From the NCBI GenBank assembly GCA_018716285.1, contig DVKD01000025.1:1-41999 (forward strand): a DNA stretch of 41,999 nucleotides, read 5' to 3'. Of the stretch, positions 9,401-17,178 are shown piece by piece; position 1 is the stretch's first letter; each line of letters starts with the position of its first letter. The position numbers and the translations under genes were made by a program. The notes under the pieces are model-generated. The model did not search any database, had not been told where the DNA came from, and saw nothing but the letters and a program-made list of their open reading frames with translations. The stretch comes from Candidatus Merdivicinus faecavium (GTDB lineage Bacteria > Bacillota > Clostridia > Oscillospirales > Ruminococcaceae).

Positions 9401-9428
9401 CCCGGTCGTGGCGCTGCGCACCGAGTAA
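6405..9428 (+). CDS. ABC transporter, fused ATPase and FtsX-type permease (MacB-like)
   Basis: 1007 aa. The ATPase comes first: Walker [10 protein letters not shown] (about residue 38), signature [10 protein letters not shown], Walker [11 protein letters not shown]-loop VTHNP. This is the LolD/MacB subfamily. A first membrane helix follows at about 270-290, then a very large extracytoplasmic domain of about 560 residues. Three further helices from about 860 carry the FtsX signature around [18 protein letters not shown]. Such fused exporters move peptides or lipid-linked compounds, or do mechanical work across the membrane. The substrate cannot be told from sequence. GAAAGGAAG gives the ribosome site. 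The neighbouring tetR-1 suggests inducible resistance or export. Confidence 0.9.
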   Translation: MLELKNIKKDYPTGGETVEALKGIDLQFRKSEFVSILGPSGCGKTTLLNIIGGLDQYTSGDLVINGKSTKDFKDRDWDAYRNHSVGFVFQSYNLIPHQTVLQNVELALTLSGVSKAERRRRAKEALEQVGLGNQLKKRPSEMSGGQMQRVAIARAIVNNPDIILADEPTGALDTETSLQVMEILKEISKDRLIIMVTHNPDLAEKYSTRIVRILDGRLTDDSAPLDEEEVKREREAGMKKAESERAVKKPSMSLGTSFGLSLKNLFTKKGRTALTSFAGSIGIIGIALIYAVSQGTTAYIDALQEDTLSSYPLTLQAQSMDLGALMQEFIGAAQSQDAHENDAVYQKPMVYDLVNALNSTDSIQNDLRSFKNYLEERRADTGSESSLHDAVSGVQYTYDTDLLVYTENVDGAILRSDSRELMQDLLLEYFGLDMSSMLGLSEEYGMADSMSALSSLSPAGSSMILWQEMLPGDNGKLVNPLLESQYDVVYGSWPTEYDEIVLVLDENNELDDMALYALGLKSEEEIGAIMEAAINQTQLDVETQKWSYEDICNMEFRVILNSDCYALDEATGLYVDLRETEAGLKYLYDNGVSLKVSGIIRPNEDAASTMLNGSIGYTSALTEYVIEQSKNSAAVEAQLDNPSTDIFTGLPFQESTADLTDAQKEADFREYISGLDENGKAEAYVQIMSLPTEEQVDTAVSQTVRAMTRSDMEETLKQGLSQQAGLSEAEIEDYISAMSDSDLSELFAQVAEEQFRAQYAAQVQAQMGSMSVQQLAAALDLAMESYTTAQCASYYDDVLVFSESSYEENLQELGYVDLDDPASINIYASSFENKDAIEQAISDYNEGKDDLEQIQYTDYVGLMMSSVTSIINAITYVLIAFVAVSLIVSSIMIGVITLISVQERTKEIGILRAIGASKRNVSSMFNAETLIIGFTSGALGVLITYLLCIPINMVLHHFTGITALNAYLPPLAALVLVLISMALTLFSGIIPSRSAAKKDPVVALRTE

Positions 9429-9524
9429 GGCGTCCTGGCGCATGGATTCCGCGCTTTTCATTCTTAAAGAAAGCAGCCCCTTCCTATTGCACAAGTCCGG
9501 TAAAAACGGACGATAGATAGACAA

Positions 9525-9567
9525 AAGCCCCCAGATGCAGGAAAAGAAGTACTACATCTGGGGGCTT
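9525..9567 (-). terminator. Long perfect hairpin, likely minus-strand terminator
   Basis: 13-base perfect arms AAGCCCCCAGATG / CATCTGGGGGCTT with a 17-base loop. On the minus strand it runs into TTTTG. It probably ends the ATPase transcript. Confidence 0.6.
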
Positions 9568-9687
9568 AACTATTTCCGCACAAATTGCATCTGCCGGCAC
9601 AAATCCGCTGCCTTTTCCGAGGCAAACGTGATGATCGGCCGCTGCGCCGGCCTTTATAGCCGCGAGCGTATCCAATCCAAAAACAGG

Positions 9688-9717
9688 AGTGGCGCCGCTC
9701 ACGCCGCGCCACTTTTT
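9688..9717 (+). terminator. Rho-independent terminator
   Basis: AGTGGCGC / GCGCCACT with a 10-base loop, followed by TTTTT on the plus strand. It probably ends the ABC-exporter transcript, about 260 bases after its stop. Confidence 0.75.
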
Positions 9718-9862
9718 CTGGCACCTAATCTCCCTGCGTCAGGGGGAATGCCTGTGCGATTTGGGGCAGCGCATAACACATACTTCCTAAAAATGGGATG
9801 GCTTCAGCCTGGCCCCGACGCTCGGTTTTGGGACATGCTTCTCCGCAATTTGCAGAAAGGGG

Positions 9863-12487
9863 TCAGTGCCGGTGCTTAATGAGCCCCAAAGCCTTGGAAA
9901 GCTCCATGACCACCAGGGGGATCAGGACAAGGCCGAGGGCCAGCAGGTACAGTTCCCACGGAAGGAGCGTGAGACCAAAGGCGATGCGCACCGGGGTAAA
10001 GAGCACGAAGCAGACAAGCAGCAGCGAAAGCAGGCAGGCCCAGTTGAGCTTATGGTTGGAGAAGGGCCCGATTTTGAAGAGAGAGTGCTCGGACCGCATA
10101 TTGTAAGCCTGCACCAGCTGGGACAGCGCCAGCACGATAAAGGCCATTGTCTGGCCGCCTTCCAGCGTGCCGGTGACATTCTGCCCAACTACGAACCCGA
10201 TCAGGGTCAGGATAGCGAACATGGCGCCCTGAAGCACCACCCGGACGCCCAGGCCGTTGGCGAAGATGCCTTCGTCTTTGGGTTTGGGCTTGCGGTCCAT
10301 GACGTCCTTTTCCACCGCTTCCATGCCCAAAGCGATGGCGGGCAGGGAGTCGGTGACCAGGTTGATCCACAGAAGCTGCATGGATAAAAGCGGCGTCTTC
10401 CGCCACAGCAGCATGGCAAAGAATACGGTCAGCACTTCGCCGATGTTGGTACCCAAAAGGAACCCAACGACCTTTTTGATGTTGGCGTAGATGCCGCGGC
10501 CTTCCCGGACCGCGTCGACGATGGTGGCGAAGTTGTCGTCGGTGAGGGTCATATCCGCGGCGCCCTTTGCCACGTCGGTGCCGGTGATGCCCATAGCGCA
10601 GCCGATGTCGGCGGCTTTGAGGGCGGGGGCGTCGTTGACGCCGTCGCCGGTCATGGAGACTACCTGGCCCTTGCGCTGCCAGGCCTTGACGATGCGGATC
10701 TTATTCTCGGGCGAGACGCGGGCGTAGACCGAGATATTCTCCACCTCTTTATCCAGCTGCTCCTCGCTCATGGCGTCCAGTTCCGCACCGGTGATGGCTT
10801 TGTCGCCCTTTTCCAGGATACCCAGCTGTTTGGCGATGGCGGAGGCGGTCACGACATGGTCGCCGGTGATCATCACCGGCTTGATGCCGGCTTTGCGGCA
10901 GACCTCGACCGCTGCCTTGGCCTCGGGACGCGGCGGGTCGATCATGCCGACCAGGCCCATCAGGGTCAGACCGTTTTCCAGCTCTTCGGGCGTCGGATTT
11001 TCCGGGACGTTGTCGAGCGCCATCTCCTTGTAGCCGATGGCCAGCACCCGCAGCGCATTCCGGCTCATTTCATCATTGACCTGCCGGGCGGCTTCAACAT
11101 CGCCCCTGACACAGCGGGAGGCCATGACGTCGAACGCGCCCTTGACGATGACAACGGCTCTGCCGTCCATCTGGTTGACAGTGGTCATGAGTTTCCGGTC
11201 GGAATCAAAGGGGATTTCCGCAACCCGCGGATACAGGCTGTTGAGGGCGTCCTTTTCGATCCCATTTTTGTGAGCGGCGGCGACGATAGAGGTCTCGGTG
11301 GGGTCGCCGATGTGCTGTTCCTTGCCGTCCGCGCCGTAGACCACCGAGCCGTCGCAGCAGAGCGTGCCGTAGCGCAGAAGCTCCCGCACCTCCCCGGAAT
11401 TGGCGGTGCTGATGGCTTCCGGGGCAGCCTCCCCGTCCACATAGGCTTTGACCAGGGTCATGCGGTTCTGGGTCAGGGTGCCGGTCTTATCCGAGCAGAT
11501 GACCGAGGCGCTGCCCAGGGTTTCGACAGCGGGCAGCCGGCGGATGAGGGCGTTTTTCTTGACCATCCGCTGCACGCCGATGGCCAGGACGATGGTGACG
11601 ATTGCGGGCAGGCCCTCCGGGATGGCGGAAACCGCCAGGGAGACTGCCGTCATGAAGATCTCCAGCACCTCCATGCCGCTTACAAGGCCCACCACGAAGA
11701 TGACTGCGCAGGCAGCCAGCGCCACGAAGCCCAGGTATTTGCCAAGCTGGGCCAGCTTCTGCTGCAGGGGCGTCTGGCCGTCTTCCTCGCCTTCCAGCAG
11801 CCCGGCGATCTTTCCCATTTCGGTGTTCATGCCGGTGCCGGTGACGACGGCGGTGGCGGTGCCGTAGGTGACGGAGCAGCCGGAGAAGATCATGTTGCTG
11901 CGGTCGCCGACCCCGGCGTTTTCCTCCACAAGGGCCTCCGCGTCCTTCTCAGACGGGACGGATTCGCCGGTCAGGGCGGATTCCTCGCTCTTTAAGCTGA
12001 CGCTTTTTAAGAGCCTCGCGTCGGCGGGAATGAAGTCGCCTGCTTCCAGCTTGATGATGTCGCCGGGCACCAGCTGGGCGGCGTCGATTACGGACTCTGT
12101 GCCGTCGCGGATGACCCGCGCGTGCGGGGCGGACATGTTCTTCAGGGCGTCCAGCGCTTTTTCCGCCTTGCTCTCCTGCACCATGCCCATCAGCGCGTTG
12201 AGCACGACGATGAGCAGGATGAGGACCGGCTCGAAGAACTCCATCGGCTCGCCCTCGACGCAGGCGATGACGAAGGAAATGACGGCGGCGATGAGCAGGA
12301 TGATGATCATGACATCTTTAAACTGCTCAAGGAACCGCTGCAGGTTTGTCTTTTTCTTTTTCTCCTTCAATTTGTTTTCGCCGTACTGCCGCAGGCGTTC
12401 TGCAGCCTGGACGCCGGTCAGGCCTTTTTCCGGCGAGGTTTGCAGGCCGTCCAGAAGGGCGGCTTTCTGTTCAGAGTGGGGTATCAA
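9863..12487 (-). CDS. Calcium-translocating P-type ATPase
   Basis: 874 aa P2-type cation pump, normal length. Visible landmarks: ALTGES actuator loop, PEGLPAIVTIVLAIGVQRM in TM4, the phosphorylation site CSDKTGTLTQN, KGAFDVM in the nucleotide domain, MITGD, and MTGDGVNDAPALK. Ion-site residues expected of Ca2+ pumps are present in TNIGEVLTV (TM5) and LLWINLVTDSLPA (TM6). It expels Ca2+ from the cytoplasm using ATP. Start: the promoter at 12522-12550 excludes upstream codons. TTG at 12487, nine bases after AGGAGG, fits best. It is divergent from tetR-2 with shared operator-like sites, so probable regulation by that repressor is inferred. Confidence 0.93.
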   Translation of the reverse strand: MIPHSEQKAALLDGLQTSPEKGLTGVQAAERLRQYGENKLKEKKKKTNLQRFLEQFKDVMIIILLIAAVISFVIACVEGEPMEFFEPVLILLIVVLNALMGMVQESKAEKALDALKNMSAPHARVIRDGTESVIDAAQLVPGDIIKLEAGDFIPADARLLKSVSLKSEESALTGESVPSEKDAEALVEENAGVGDRSNMIFSGCSVTYGTATAVVTGTGMNTEMGKIAGLLEGEEDGQTPLQQKLAQLGKYLGFVALAACAVIFVVGLVSGMEVLEIFMTAVSLAVSAIPEGLPAIVTIVLAIGVQRMVKKNALIRRLPAVETLGSASVICSDKTGTLTQNRMTLVKAYVDGEAAPEAISTANSGEVRELLRYGTLCCDGSVVYGADGKEQHIGDPTETSIVAAAHKNGIEKDALNSLYPRVAEIPFDSDRKLMTTVNQMDGRAVVIVKGAFDVMASRCVRGDVEAARQVNDEMSRNALRVLAIGYKEMALDNVPENPTPEELENGLTLMGLVGMIDPPRPEAKAAVEVCRKAGIKPVMITGDHVVTASAIAKQLGILEKGDKAITGAELDAMSEEQLDKEVENISVYARVSPENKIRIVKAWQRKGQVVSMTGDGVNDAPALKAADIGCAMGITGTDVAKGAADMTLTDDNFATIVDAVREGRGIYANIKKVVGFLLGTNIGEVLTVFFAMLLWRKTPLLSMQLLWINLVTDSLPAIALGMEAVEKDVMDRKPKPKDEGIFANGLGVRVVLQGAMFAILTLIGFVVGQNVTGTLEGGQTMAFIVLALSQLVQAYNMRSEHSLFKIGPFSNHKLNWACLLSLLLVCFVLFTPVRIAFGLTLLPWELYLLALGLVLIPLVVMELSKALGLIKHRH

Positions 12488-12521
12488 CTTTGAATTCCTC
12501 CTGTCACTGATGTATGTTTCT

Positions 12522-12550
12522 ATTATACCAGGATACCGGTGTGGTGTCAC
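12522..12550 (-). promoter_or_regulatory. Promoter of the Ca2+ ATPase
   Basis: Minus strand: GTGACA (12550-12545), a 17-base spacer, TATAAT (12527-12522). A TGTC and a GGACA half-site overlap or adjoin the -35, which fits control by the adjacent TetR. Confidence 0.8.
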
Positions 12551-12595
12551 TGGACAAATATGCGTCTTGTTACAATTTTTCCCGCTTGCCTAAAA

Positions 12596-12630
12596 GTGTT
12601 ACTTTTTTGGACACTTGGCCGAATTTGTCC
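12596..12630. promoter_or_regulatory. Operator-like element between ATPase and tetR-2
   Basis: GTGTTAC, six bases, then GGACA-N12-TGTCC (12609-12630). The same bipartite layout with identical spacing occurs in reverse at 14451-14485. It lies between two divergent promoters and 31 bases before the -35 of tetR-2. It is a candidate TetR binding site. Confidence 0.65.
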
Positions 12631-12660
12631 CAAAAAATTCCGGCAAAACCCGCTGTACGG

Positions 12661-12689
12661 TTGATTTCCTCCGCGTTCTGTGGTATCAT
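12661..12689 (+). promoter_or_regulatory. Promoter of tetR-2
   Basis: TTGATT, a 17-base spacer, TATCAT. The predicted +1 (about 12696) means translation must start downstream of it, which decides the CTG start at 12723. Confidence 0.75.
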
Positions 12690-12722
12690 GAGGACAATAC
12701 CGAACGATGGGAGGCGAGGTTC

Positions 12723-13280
12723 CTGGCTGATTCCAATATTACCAAACGGGCGCTGGCTTCCGCGCTGAAAAAACTGATGGAAACGAAGCCATTTGCCAAA
12801 ATTACCGTCAGCGATATCTGTGAAGCCTGCGACATGAACCGCAAGAGCTTCTATTATCATTTCAAGGACAAGTACGACCTGGTCAACTGGATCTATTATA
12901 CCGAATGCGTAGCGGCGCTGAAGGAAAAAAACTACCAAAACGGTTGGGATTTGCTGGTGGATCTCTGCACTTATTTCTATGAAAACCGCAGCTTTTACCG
13001 CAAGACCCTGAATGTGGAGGGGCAGAACTCTCTTTCCGAGTATTTCCGGGATATTGTCGCGACGATTATGTCCTCGGATATGGAAAAAATCTTCAGCGAG
13101 GACGATGCGCTCCGGTTTTACGTGGATTTTTACACCGACGCTTTCCTCTGCGCCATTAAGCGATGGCTGCTGGACAAGGACTGCAGGCCCGCGGAGGAGT
13201 TCGCCGGCCTGCTGAAAAACTGCCTGCTGAGGACGTCGGACACCATCCTGCAGACCTTTTCAGCGGAATCAGAAAAATAA
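12723..13280 (+). CDS. TetR/AcrR-family transcriptional regulator (2)
   Basis: 185 aa. HTH: KITVSDICEACDMNRKSFYYHF (seen as ITVSDICEACDMNRKSFYY). The C-terminal half resembles the TetR_C domain of DhaS-like regulators. Homologues I recall begin MADSNITKRALA; here the frame reads L-A-D-S-N-I-T-K-R. The codon before GCT is CTG (12723-12725), eight bases after GGGAGG (12709-12714). No ATG, GTG or TTG suits the promoter and ribosome site. Translation from CTG is therefore the best reading, which is rare. The family assignment is secure. It probably represses itself and the divergent Ca2+ pump. Confidence 0.85.
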   Translation: MADSNITKRALASALKKLMETKPFAKITVSDICEACDMNRKSFYYHFKDKYDLVNWIYYTECVAALKEKNYQNGWDLLVDLCTYFYENRSFYRKTLNVEGQNSLSEYFRDIVATIMSSDMEKIFSEDDALRFYVDFYTDAFLCAIKRWLLDKDCRPAEEFAGLLKNCLLRTSDTILQTFSAESEK

Positions 13281-13290
13281 TTGCGGCCGA

Positions 13291-13326
13291 AAGGCGCTGT
13301 TCCATCCAGCGGGACAGCGCCTTTTT
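13291..13326. terminator. Bidirectional terminator between tetR-2 and the unknown gene
   Basis: AAGGCGCTGTTCC / GGGACAGCGCCTT with a short loop. It has T runs on the plus strand and a shorter one on the minus strand. It serves both convergent genes. Confidence 0.85.
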
Positions 13327-13353
13327 CCGTGCCGAAAAGCGGGAAAAGACGCG

Positions 13354-14364
13354 CTATTTTTGGTAAGCGCCGCGCAGGATCTCCTCAAGGGGATGATGAA
13401 AGATGCTGTACGCCTCGTCCTGCTTTATTCCCTCGTAGGTGCTCAGGTTTCCGTCTGCGTCAAAGCCGGCCAGGCATTCTCCGTCTGAAATGACCTGATC
13501 AATCGCCAGCGCATCCCGTTTGAGGTCCATCAGCACCACGGGGAATTGCTGCCCGTCCCGCACGGCGGTGATATACCGGTAGATTTCTTCCTGCAGCTGC
13601 ACAGCGCAGCTAAAATCCGCCCGCAGAAAGGCGAAAGCCGGGCGTTCCGGCAAAAGGGCCTGCAGCCACTCGCCGCTTAAAATGCGCGCCTTATCCTGTT
13701 CGGCGTACCGATAATGGACCGCGTAGAGGAGCTTTGCTTCCCGGAGCTTTTTGCAGGCTTCCGGCATCGCCCCGTCGGCAAAAACTGAGATCATGACGTT
13801 TTTGACGCGCTTCACTTTTTCCACAAAGGCGTCGCTGACCTGGGCGCCGTGCAGGAAGAGGAGAAACGCGCAGTCGGGTTCTTCTTCGGCCATCGGGAGG
13901 ACCCCGGCCGGATCGCCGGTCACAAAGAAGAGATAGGTATAAATCCCCAAAGCCGTCCCCTGGCGCAGCACCGACGGGTAAAAATCCGGTTCTGCCGCCA
14001 GTTTTTCCCCGTTTAGCAGCAAGGTCAGCGCCCAGGGGATATTGAAGCCCTCCCGCTCCTCGATCTCCCGGATCAGGCGGGCGCCTTTTGTGCAGCTGTT
14101 GTAGCCGAGATTGATGCCGAAGGTCGTCAAAATATCGTGATCCACAGTGGCGGCGACATGCTTGACCAGGTCGTAGTATGCGCTTTTCTGGTTTTGGAGC
14201 ATTTTCTGCGCCTGTGCAAAAAGCCTGGTCTGGAACCGGCCGCTTGAAAACTGCAGGCCCAGGTCAATGAGATTGCGGGTCGCTCGTTCCGGCGCTTCCT
14301 GGATGTTTTTCAATGTGCGGCGGATTGTGGACTCTACCAGTATGCCCGTCATATCTTTTTTCAT
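13354..14364 (-). CDS. Conserved protein of unknown function
   Basis: 336 aa, soluble. The first ~110 residues are helical and TetR-C/regulator-like in feel: RTLKNIQEAPERATRNLIDL, then TTFGINLGYNSCTKGARLI, with a conserved-looking Cys. The remainder alternates strands and helices (LGIYTYLFFVTG, CAFLLFLHGAQV, NVMISVFADG), suggesting an alpha/beta fold. I recall similar uncharacterised clostridial proteins, sometimes near radical SAM or regulatory genes, but no function is known to me. ATG at 14364 has GGAAAGG about 11 bases upstream. An operator-like element (14451) shared with the two TetR promoters lies upstream, so it may belong to the same regulon. Confidence 0.75.
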   Translation of the reverse strand: MKKDMTGILVESTIRRTLKNIQEAPERATRNLIDLGLQFSSGRFQTRLFAQAQKMLQNQKSAYYDLVKHVAATVDHDILTTFGINLGYNSCTKGARLIREIEEREGFNIPWALTLLLNGEKLAAEPDFYPSVLRQGTALGIYTYLFFVTGDPAGVLPMAEEEPDCAFLLFLHGAQVSDAFVEKVKRVKNVMISVFADGAMPEACKKLREAKLLYAVHYRYAEQDKARILSGEWLQALLPERPAFAFLRADFSCAVQLQEEIYRYITAVRDGQQFPVVLMDLKRDALAIDQVISDGECLAGFDADGNLSTYEGIKQDEAYSIFHHPLEEILRGAYQK

Positions 14365-14450
14365 GGAATGCAACACCTTTCCTGCGAATCTATATATCCG
14401 GTAACGTTCGATCTATTATTAGGATACCCGATTATTCCTCCGAAAGAAAG

Positions 14451-14485
14451 GGACAAAATCCGCAGAATGTCCAAAAAGGTAACAC
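14451..14485. promoter_or_regulatory. Operator-like element upstream of the 13354-14364 gene
   Basis: On the minus strand: GTGTTAC (14485-14479), six bases, then GGACA-N12-TGTCC (14472-14451). Layout and half-sites are the same as at 12596-12630. No clean promoter could be fixed around it. Confidence 0.6.
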
Positions 14486-14536
14486 AATCCAGGTTTGTCG
14501 CAATTTTTCCGTCTGGCATTGGGAACAGGGGGCACG

Positions 14537-14615
14537 ATACCCTATGAAGGCGCCGTCCTTCTACTCTTTTTCCTTTACCTTCTCCTGCTCTCCAATATCT
14601 ATTGTCCTTCTACAC
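14537..14615 (-). mobile_element. Second fragment of the same IS family
   Basis: Nearly collinear with 4987-5065 (79 bases, roughly 85% identical by eye, including ATACCCTATGAAG and CCAATATCTATTG), and ending in CTACA. It corresponds to the leader end of the element upstream of its transposase start. No transposase codons remain. A short CAGGTTTGTC at about 14490 may be what is left of the other end. Confidence 0.6.
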
Positions 14616-14645
14616 ACGGCTTTTCTGCGAATCCTGCGGAAGGTC

Positions 14646-14674
14646 TTGACAGAGACGGGAATTTATATGATAAT
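14646..14674 (+). promoter_or_regulatory. Promoter of the 14750 gene
   Basis: TTGACA, a 17-base spacer, GATAAT. It starts 31 bases after the IS fragment, the same arrangement as at tetR-1. Confidence 0.75.
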
Positions 14675-14749
14675 AAAAGGGAGTTTTAGCGGATTTTGTC
14701 CTGCTTTTAGAGTGGCCGGAGGCATCCGGCGAAAGAGAGGTTTTCGATC

Positions 14750-15658
14750 ATGAACAAGCTGAGGAGGGGATCTTACCGGATCGGCTGGGCGGGAATTGCC
14801 GTCTTTGCCGTGCTGATGGCGGCGCTGGCCGTTTTTTGCGGCTGGATCTGGAGCAATCGGGCGGCCGGGCGGCCCACCGTCTCCTTCGGGTATGAGTGGA
14901 TGCCCCTCCATACGGACGGGATGGAGCCCGCCCTTTCGGAGGGGAGCCTGCTGCTCCTTTTGCCCGCCGGGGAAGACCTTTCGGCGGGGGAAGTGATTGT
15001 GGCCGGCCGCGTTTCCGGCAGCGGGGGAGAGGTGCTGCGGCTGCTCGAGGCGGATGGGGAGACCCTTCTTGCCAAGCAGGACCGCCTGACTGTTTCCGAG
15101 GAGCTTACGCGGGAACAGGTCACCCATACCGTCGCCCGCAGCCTGCCGCTGCTCGGCTACCTTCTGGACTTTCTGCTGACCCTGCCGGGGCTGATTTTTG
15201 TCATCGCGCTCCCCTGCGCAGTTTTCCTCCTCTGCAAGATCGTCTCCCTTGTCCGGCAGTCGCGGGAGGAAAACCCGCAGCTTGAGCCGGACGGCGACCT
15301 GCGGCGCAAGCTCGCCCCGATGACCGAGGCGGACGAGCAGGAGCACTTTGTCGATGTGACCGCCGAATACACCGGGCGCCCGGGGCGGAAACGGTACCAG
15401 TCCCCCCTTCGCGGGGAACTGGAGGAGGCGGACAAGTTCGCCGATCTCGACTTCAACCCCCTGATGCGGGGCGAAGATCCGTCGGGCGGCCTTGAGCGGG
15501 TGGAGATTCCGGCGGAGACAGCCCCCCTGCTCAAGATCCTCGTCGACGGCGCGGAGGCCGCTTCGGTCCCGCTGGAAAAAGAAGGCTCCTTCCGTGTTAA
15601 AAGCGGCAGCTGGCGAATAGATATTACTGTTGCGCAGGACGCGGAAGCCGCGGAATAA
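14750..15658 (+). CDS. Signal peptidase I-like (S26B/SipW-type) protein lacking catalytic residues
   Basis: 302 aa. TM1 at about 12-33, then an S26B-like extracytoplasmic domain. TDGMEPALSEGSLLLL corresponds to the SGSMEP box, but the catalytic Ser is Gly57. GEVLRLLEADGE aligns with the THRV box, with Leu96 in place of the general-base residue. TM2 (LPLLGYLLDFLLTLPGLIFV) closely matches the SipW C-terminal anchor. An unusual ~110-residue acidic cytoplasmic tail follows. From family knowledge, such a protein should not cleave signal peptides. It could be a chaperone-like or binding protein for exported substrates. It precedes a lipoprotein and a cell-wall amidase on the same strand. GAGAGG precedes the ATG. 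Confidence 0.75.
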   Translation: MNKLRRGSYRIGWAGIAVFAVLMAALAVFCGWIWSNRAAGRPTVSFGYEWMPLHTDGMEPALSEGSLLLLLPAGEDLSAGEVIVAGRVSGSGGEVLRLLEADGETLLAKQDRLTVSEELTREQVTHTVARSLPLLGYLLDFLLTLPGLIFVIALPCAVFLLCKIVSLVRQSREENPQLEPDGDLRRKLAPMTEADEQEHFVDVTAEYTGRPGRKRYQSPLRGELEEADKFADLDFNPLMRGEDPSGGLERVEIPAETAPLLKILVDGAEAASVPLEKEGSFRVKSGSWRIDITVAQDAEAAE

Positions 15659-15770
15659 TTTTCCGCCCGTCAAAATGCAACAGGATCCGCCTTTTTTGGT
15701 ACTATTATGGTGAACCCTCTTTCGGCTTCTGCGGCACCGTGCAGCCAAACTGACTGGATGGAGTGGAAGC

Positions 15771-17108
15771 ATGAGGAAACGATGGAGGATGGCTTTGGGT
15801 GCGCTGATCCTTTTGCCCGCGCTATTTTTGTTGGGGAGCTGCGGGTTATTGGAACCGGCGTACTGGAGCAGGCTGCTGCCGGATTTCGGGACGGGCGGCT
15901 CGTCTTCGGCCCCCGCGCCGGCCGAGAACGCCGGTACTCTGACCGAGATCCTTTCTCAGCTGCTTGACCGGGAAAAACCGGAGGACGGCGGCGAGGTGCG
16001 CGGAGTCTGGCTTTCCTATCTTGACCTTTCCCCCCTGCTTGTGGGGAAAACTGAGGAGGAATTCGCCGCTTCGGCCGCGCAGATCGCCGAAAATGCCGCG
16101 GAGCTCGGGCTGAACACCCTGTATGTCCAGGTCCGGCCCTTCAGCGACAGTTTCTACCCTTCGGAGTATTATCCCTGGTCCTCCTGGGCGAGCGGGGAGC
16201 TTGGGCAGCCGCTTTCCTTCGACCCGATCCGGATGCTGCGGGATGAGGCGGCAAGGCAAAACCTCTCTTTTCACATCTGGATCAACCCGATGCGCGGCTT
16301 TGCGGAGCAGGAGATCGGTCTGGTGCCGGAATCCTTTCCCATCCGCCGCTGGTACGACGACCCGGCCCTTCGGGAACAGAATCTTCTGTTCAGCGAAGGG
16401 GTGATCTACTTAAACCCCGCGTCGGCGCAGGCGCGCGAGCTGATTGCGTCCGGAGCGGTTGAGGCGCTTGCCCGCTATGAGGCGGACGGCGTCCATATCG
16501 ACGACTATTTTTATCCGCCGAAGCTTTCCCTCGAGGCGGACGCTGCCTCCTACCGGCAGTATCTGGAGGAAGGCGGCTCCCTGTCGCAGGAAGACTGGCG
16601 GCGGGAGAACACCTGGCTCATGGTCAAGACGCTGGGAGAGGCGGTCCATGCGGCTGATGCGGCTGCGCAGTTCGGCGTCAGCCCCCGCGGGGTCTCTTCC
16701 CAGAATTACAACGACCTGTATATCGACATTGCGCGCTGGCTGGAAGAGCCGGGGCTCCTCGATTATATTGCGCCGCAGCTATACTTCGGCTTTGCACACG
16801 ATACCGCCCCCTTTGACCGGGCGGCGGAGGAATGGAACGCCCTCGCGGAGCAATACGGGGTGCCGCTGCTCATCGGCCTCGCCGCATATAAAGCCGGCAC
16901 CGAAGACCCCTACGCCGGTTCGGGCGCGGGGGAATGGCTGGAAAATCCCGGCCTGCTGGCGGAGCAGATCCTCTTTGCGCGGGAGCTGCCTGCCTATGAC
17001 GGGGTAATCCTTTTCCGGTACGGCAGCCTCTTTGACGGCGGGATCCCGGCCGCTGCCGAAGAGGCAAAAGAAGCGCTGGCCCCCCTCTGGGCGGAACCGG
17101 CTTCGTAA
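15771..17108 (+). CDS. Glycoside hydrolase-like lipoprotein (GHL10/DUF187, YngK type)
   Basis: 445 aa. Lipoprotein signal peptide ending LLGSCGL (Cys at residue 24), so it is likely anchored on the outer face of the membrane. The GHL10 TIM barrel starts at GEVRGVWLSYLDL and continues with GLNTLYVQVRPFSDSFYPS, the FHIWINPMRG strand, and ADGVHIDDYFYPP with its conserved acidic pair. ISSQNY-type (VSSQNYNDLY) and DYIAPQLYFGF blocks are also intact. It is presumed to act on a cell-envelope polysaccharide, with the substrate unknown. It lies about 110 bases after the signal-peptidase-like gene and 70 before the amidase, suggesting an envelope-related group. Confidence 0.88.
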   Translation: MRKRWRMALGALILLPALFLLGSCGLLEPAYWSRLLPDFGTGGSSSAPAPAENAGTLTEILSQLLDREKPEDGGEVRGVWLSYLDLSPLLVGKTEEEFAASAAQIAENAAELGLNTLYVQVRPFSDSFYPSEYYPWSSWASGELGQPLSFDPIRMLRDEAARQNLSFHIWINPMRGFAEQEIGLVPESFPIRRWYDDPALREQNLLFSEGVIYLNPASAQARELIASGAVEALARYEADGVHIDDYFYPPKLSLEADAASYRQYLEEGGSLSQEDWRRENTWLMVKTLGEAVHAADAAAQFGVSPRGVSSQNYNDLYIDIARWLEEPGLLDYIAPQLYFGFAHDTAPFDRAAEEWNALAEQYGVPLLIGLAAYKAGTEDPYAGSGAGEWLENPGLLAEQILFARELPAYDGVILFRYGSLFDGGIPAAAEEAKEALAPLWAEPAS

Positions 17109-17124
17109 TCGGCACATGGACTTA

Positions 17125-17158
17125 GGGCCGTCCGCCCGGCAGACTCTGCGGACGGCCC
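17125..17158. other. Intercistronic hairpin
   Basis: GGGCCGTCCGC / GCGGACGGCCC with a 12-base loop and no T run. It may protect or attenuate mRNA between the lipoprotein and amidase genes. Confidence 0.6.
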
Positions 17159-17178
17159 CGGAAAGAAAAGGGATGGTT

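Larger units (their letters stand above)
9429..9862. other. Gene-free region between convergent genes
   Basis: No gene is supported. It holds two hairpins (9525-9567, 9688-9717). A 72-codon minus-strand frame here opens inside the second hairpin and is not accepted as a gene. The rest shows nothing recognisable. Confidence 0.6.

Noticed and set aside
9484-9702. A 72-codon minus-strand frame with protein-like sequence (GLDTLAAIKAGAAADHHV)
   Set aside because: It opens inside a terminator hairpin, runs through a second hairpin, lacks a ribosome site, and matches nothing I recognise. It could be a gene fragment but cannot be supported.
14750-15658. An active SipW signal peptidase
   Set aside because: The Ser and general-base positions are replaced by Gly and Leu, so it is described as a pseudoenzyme.
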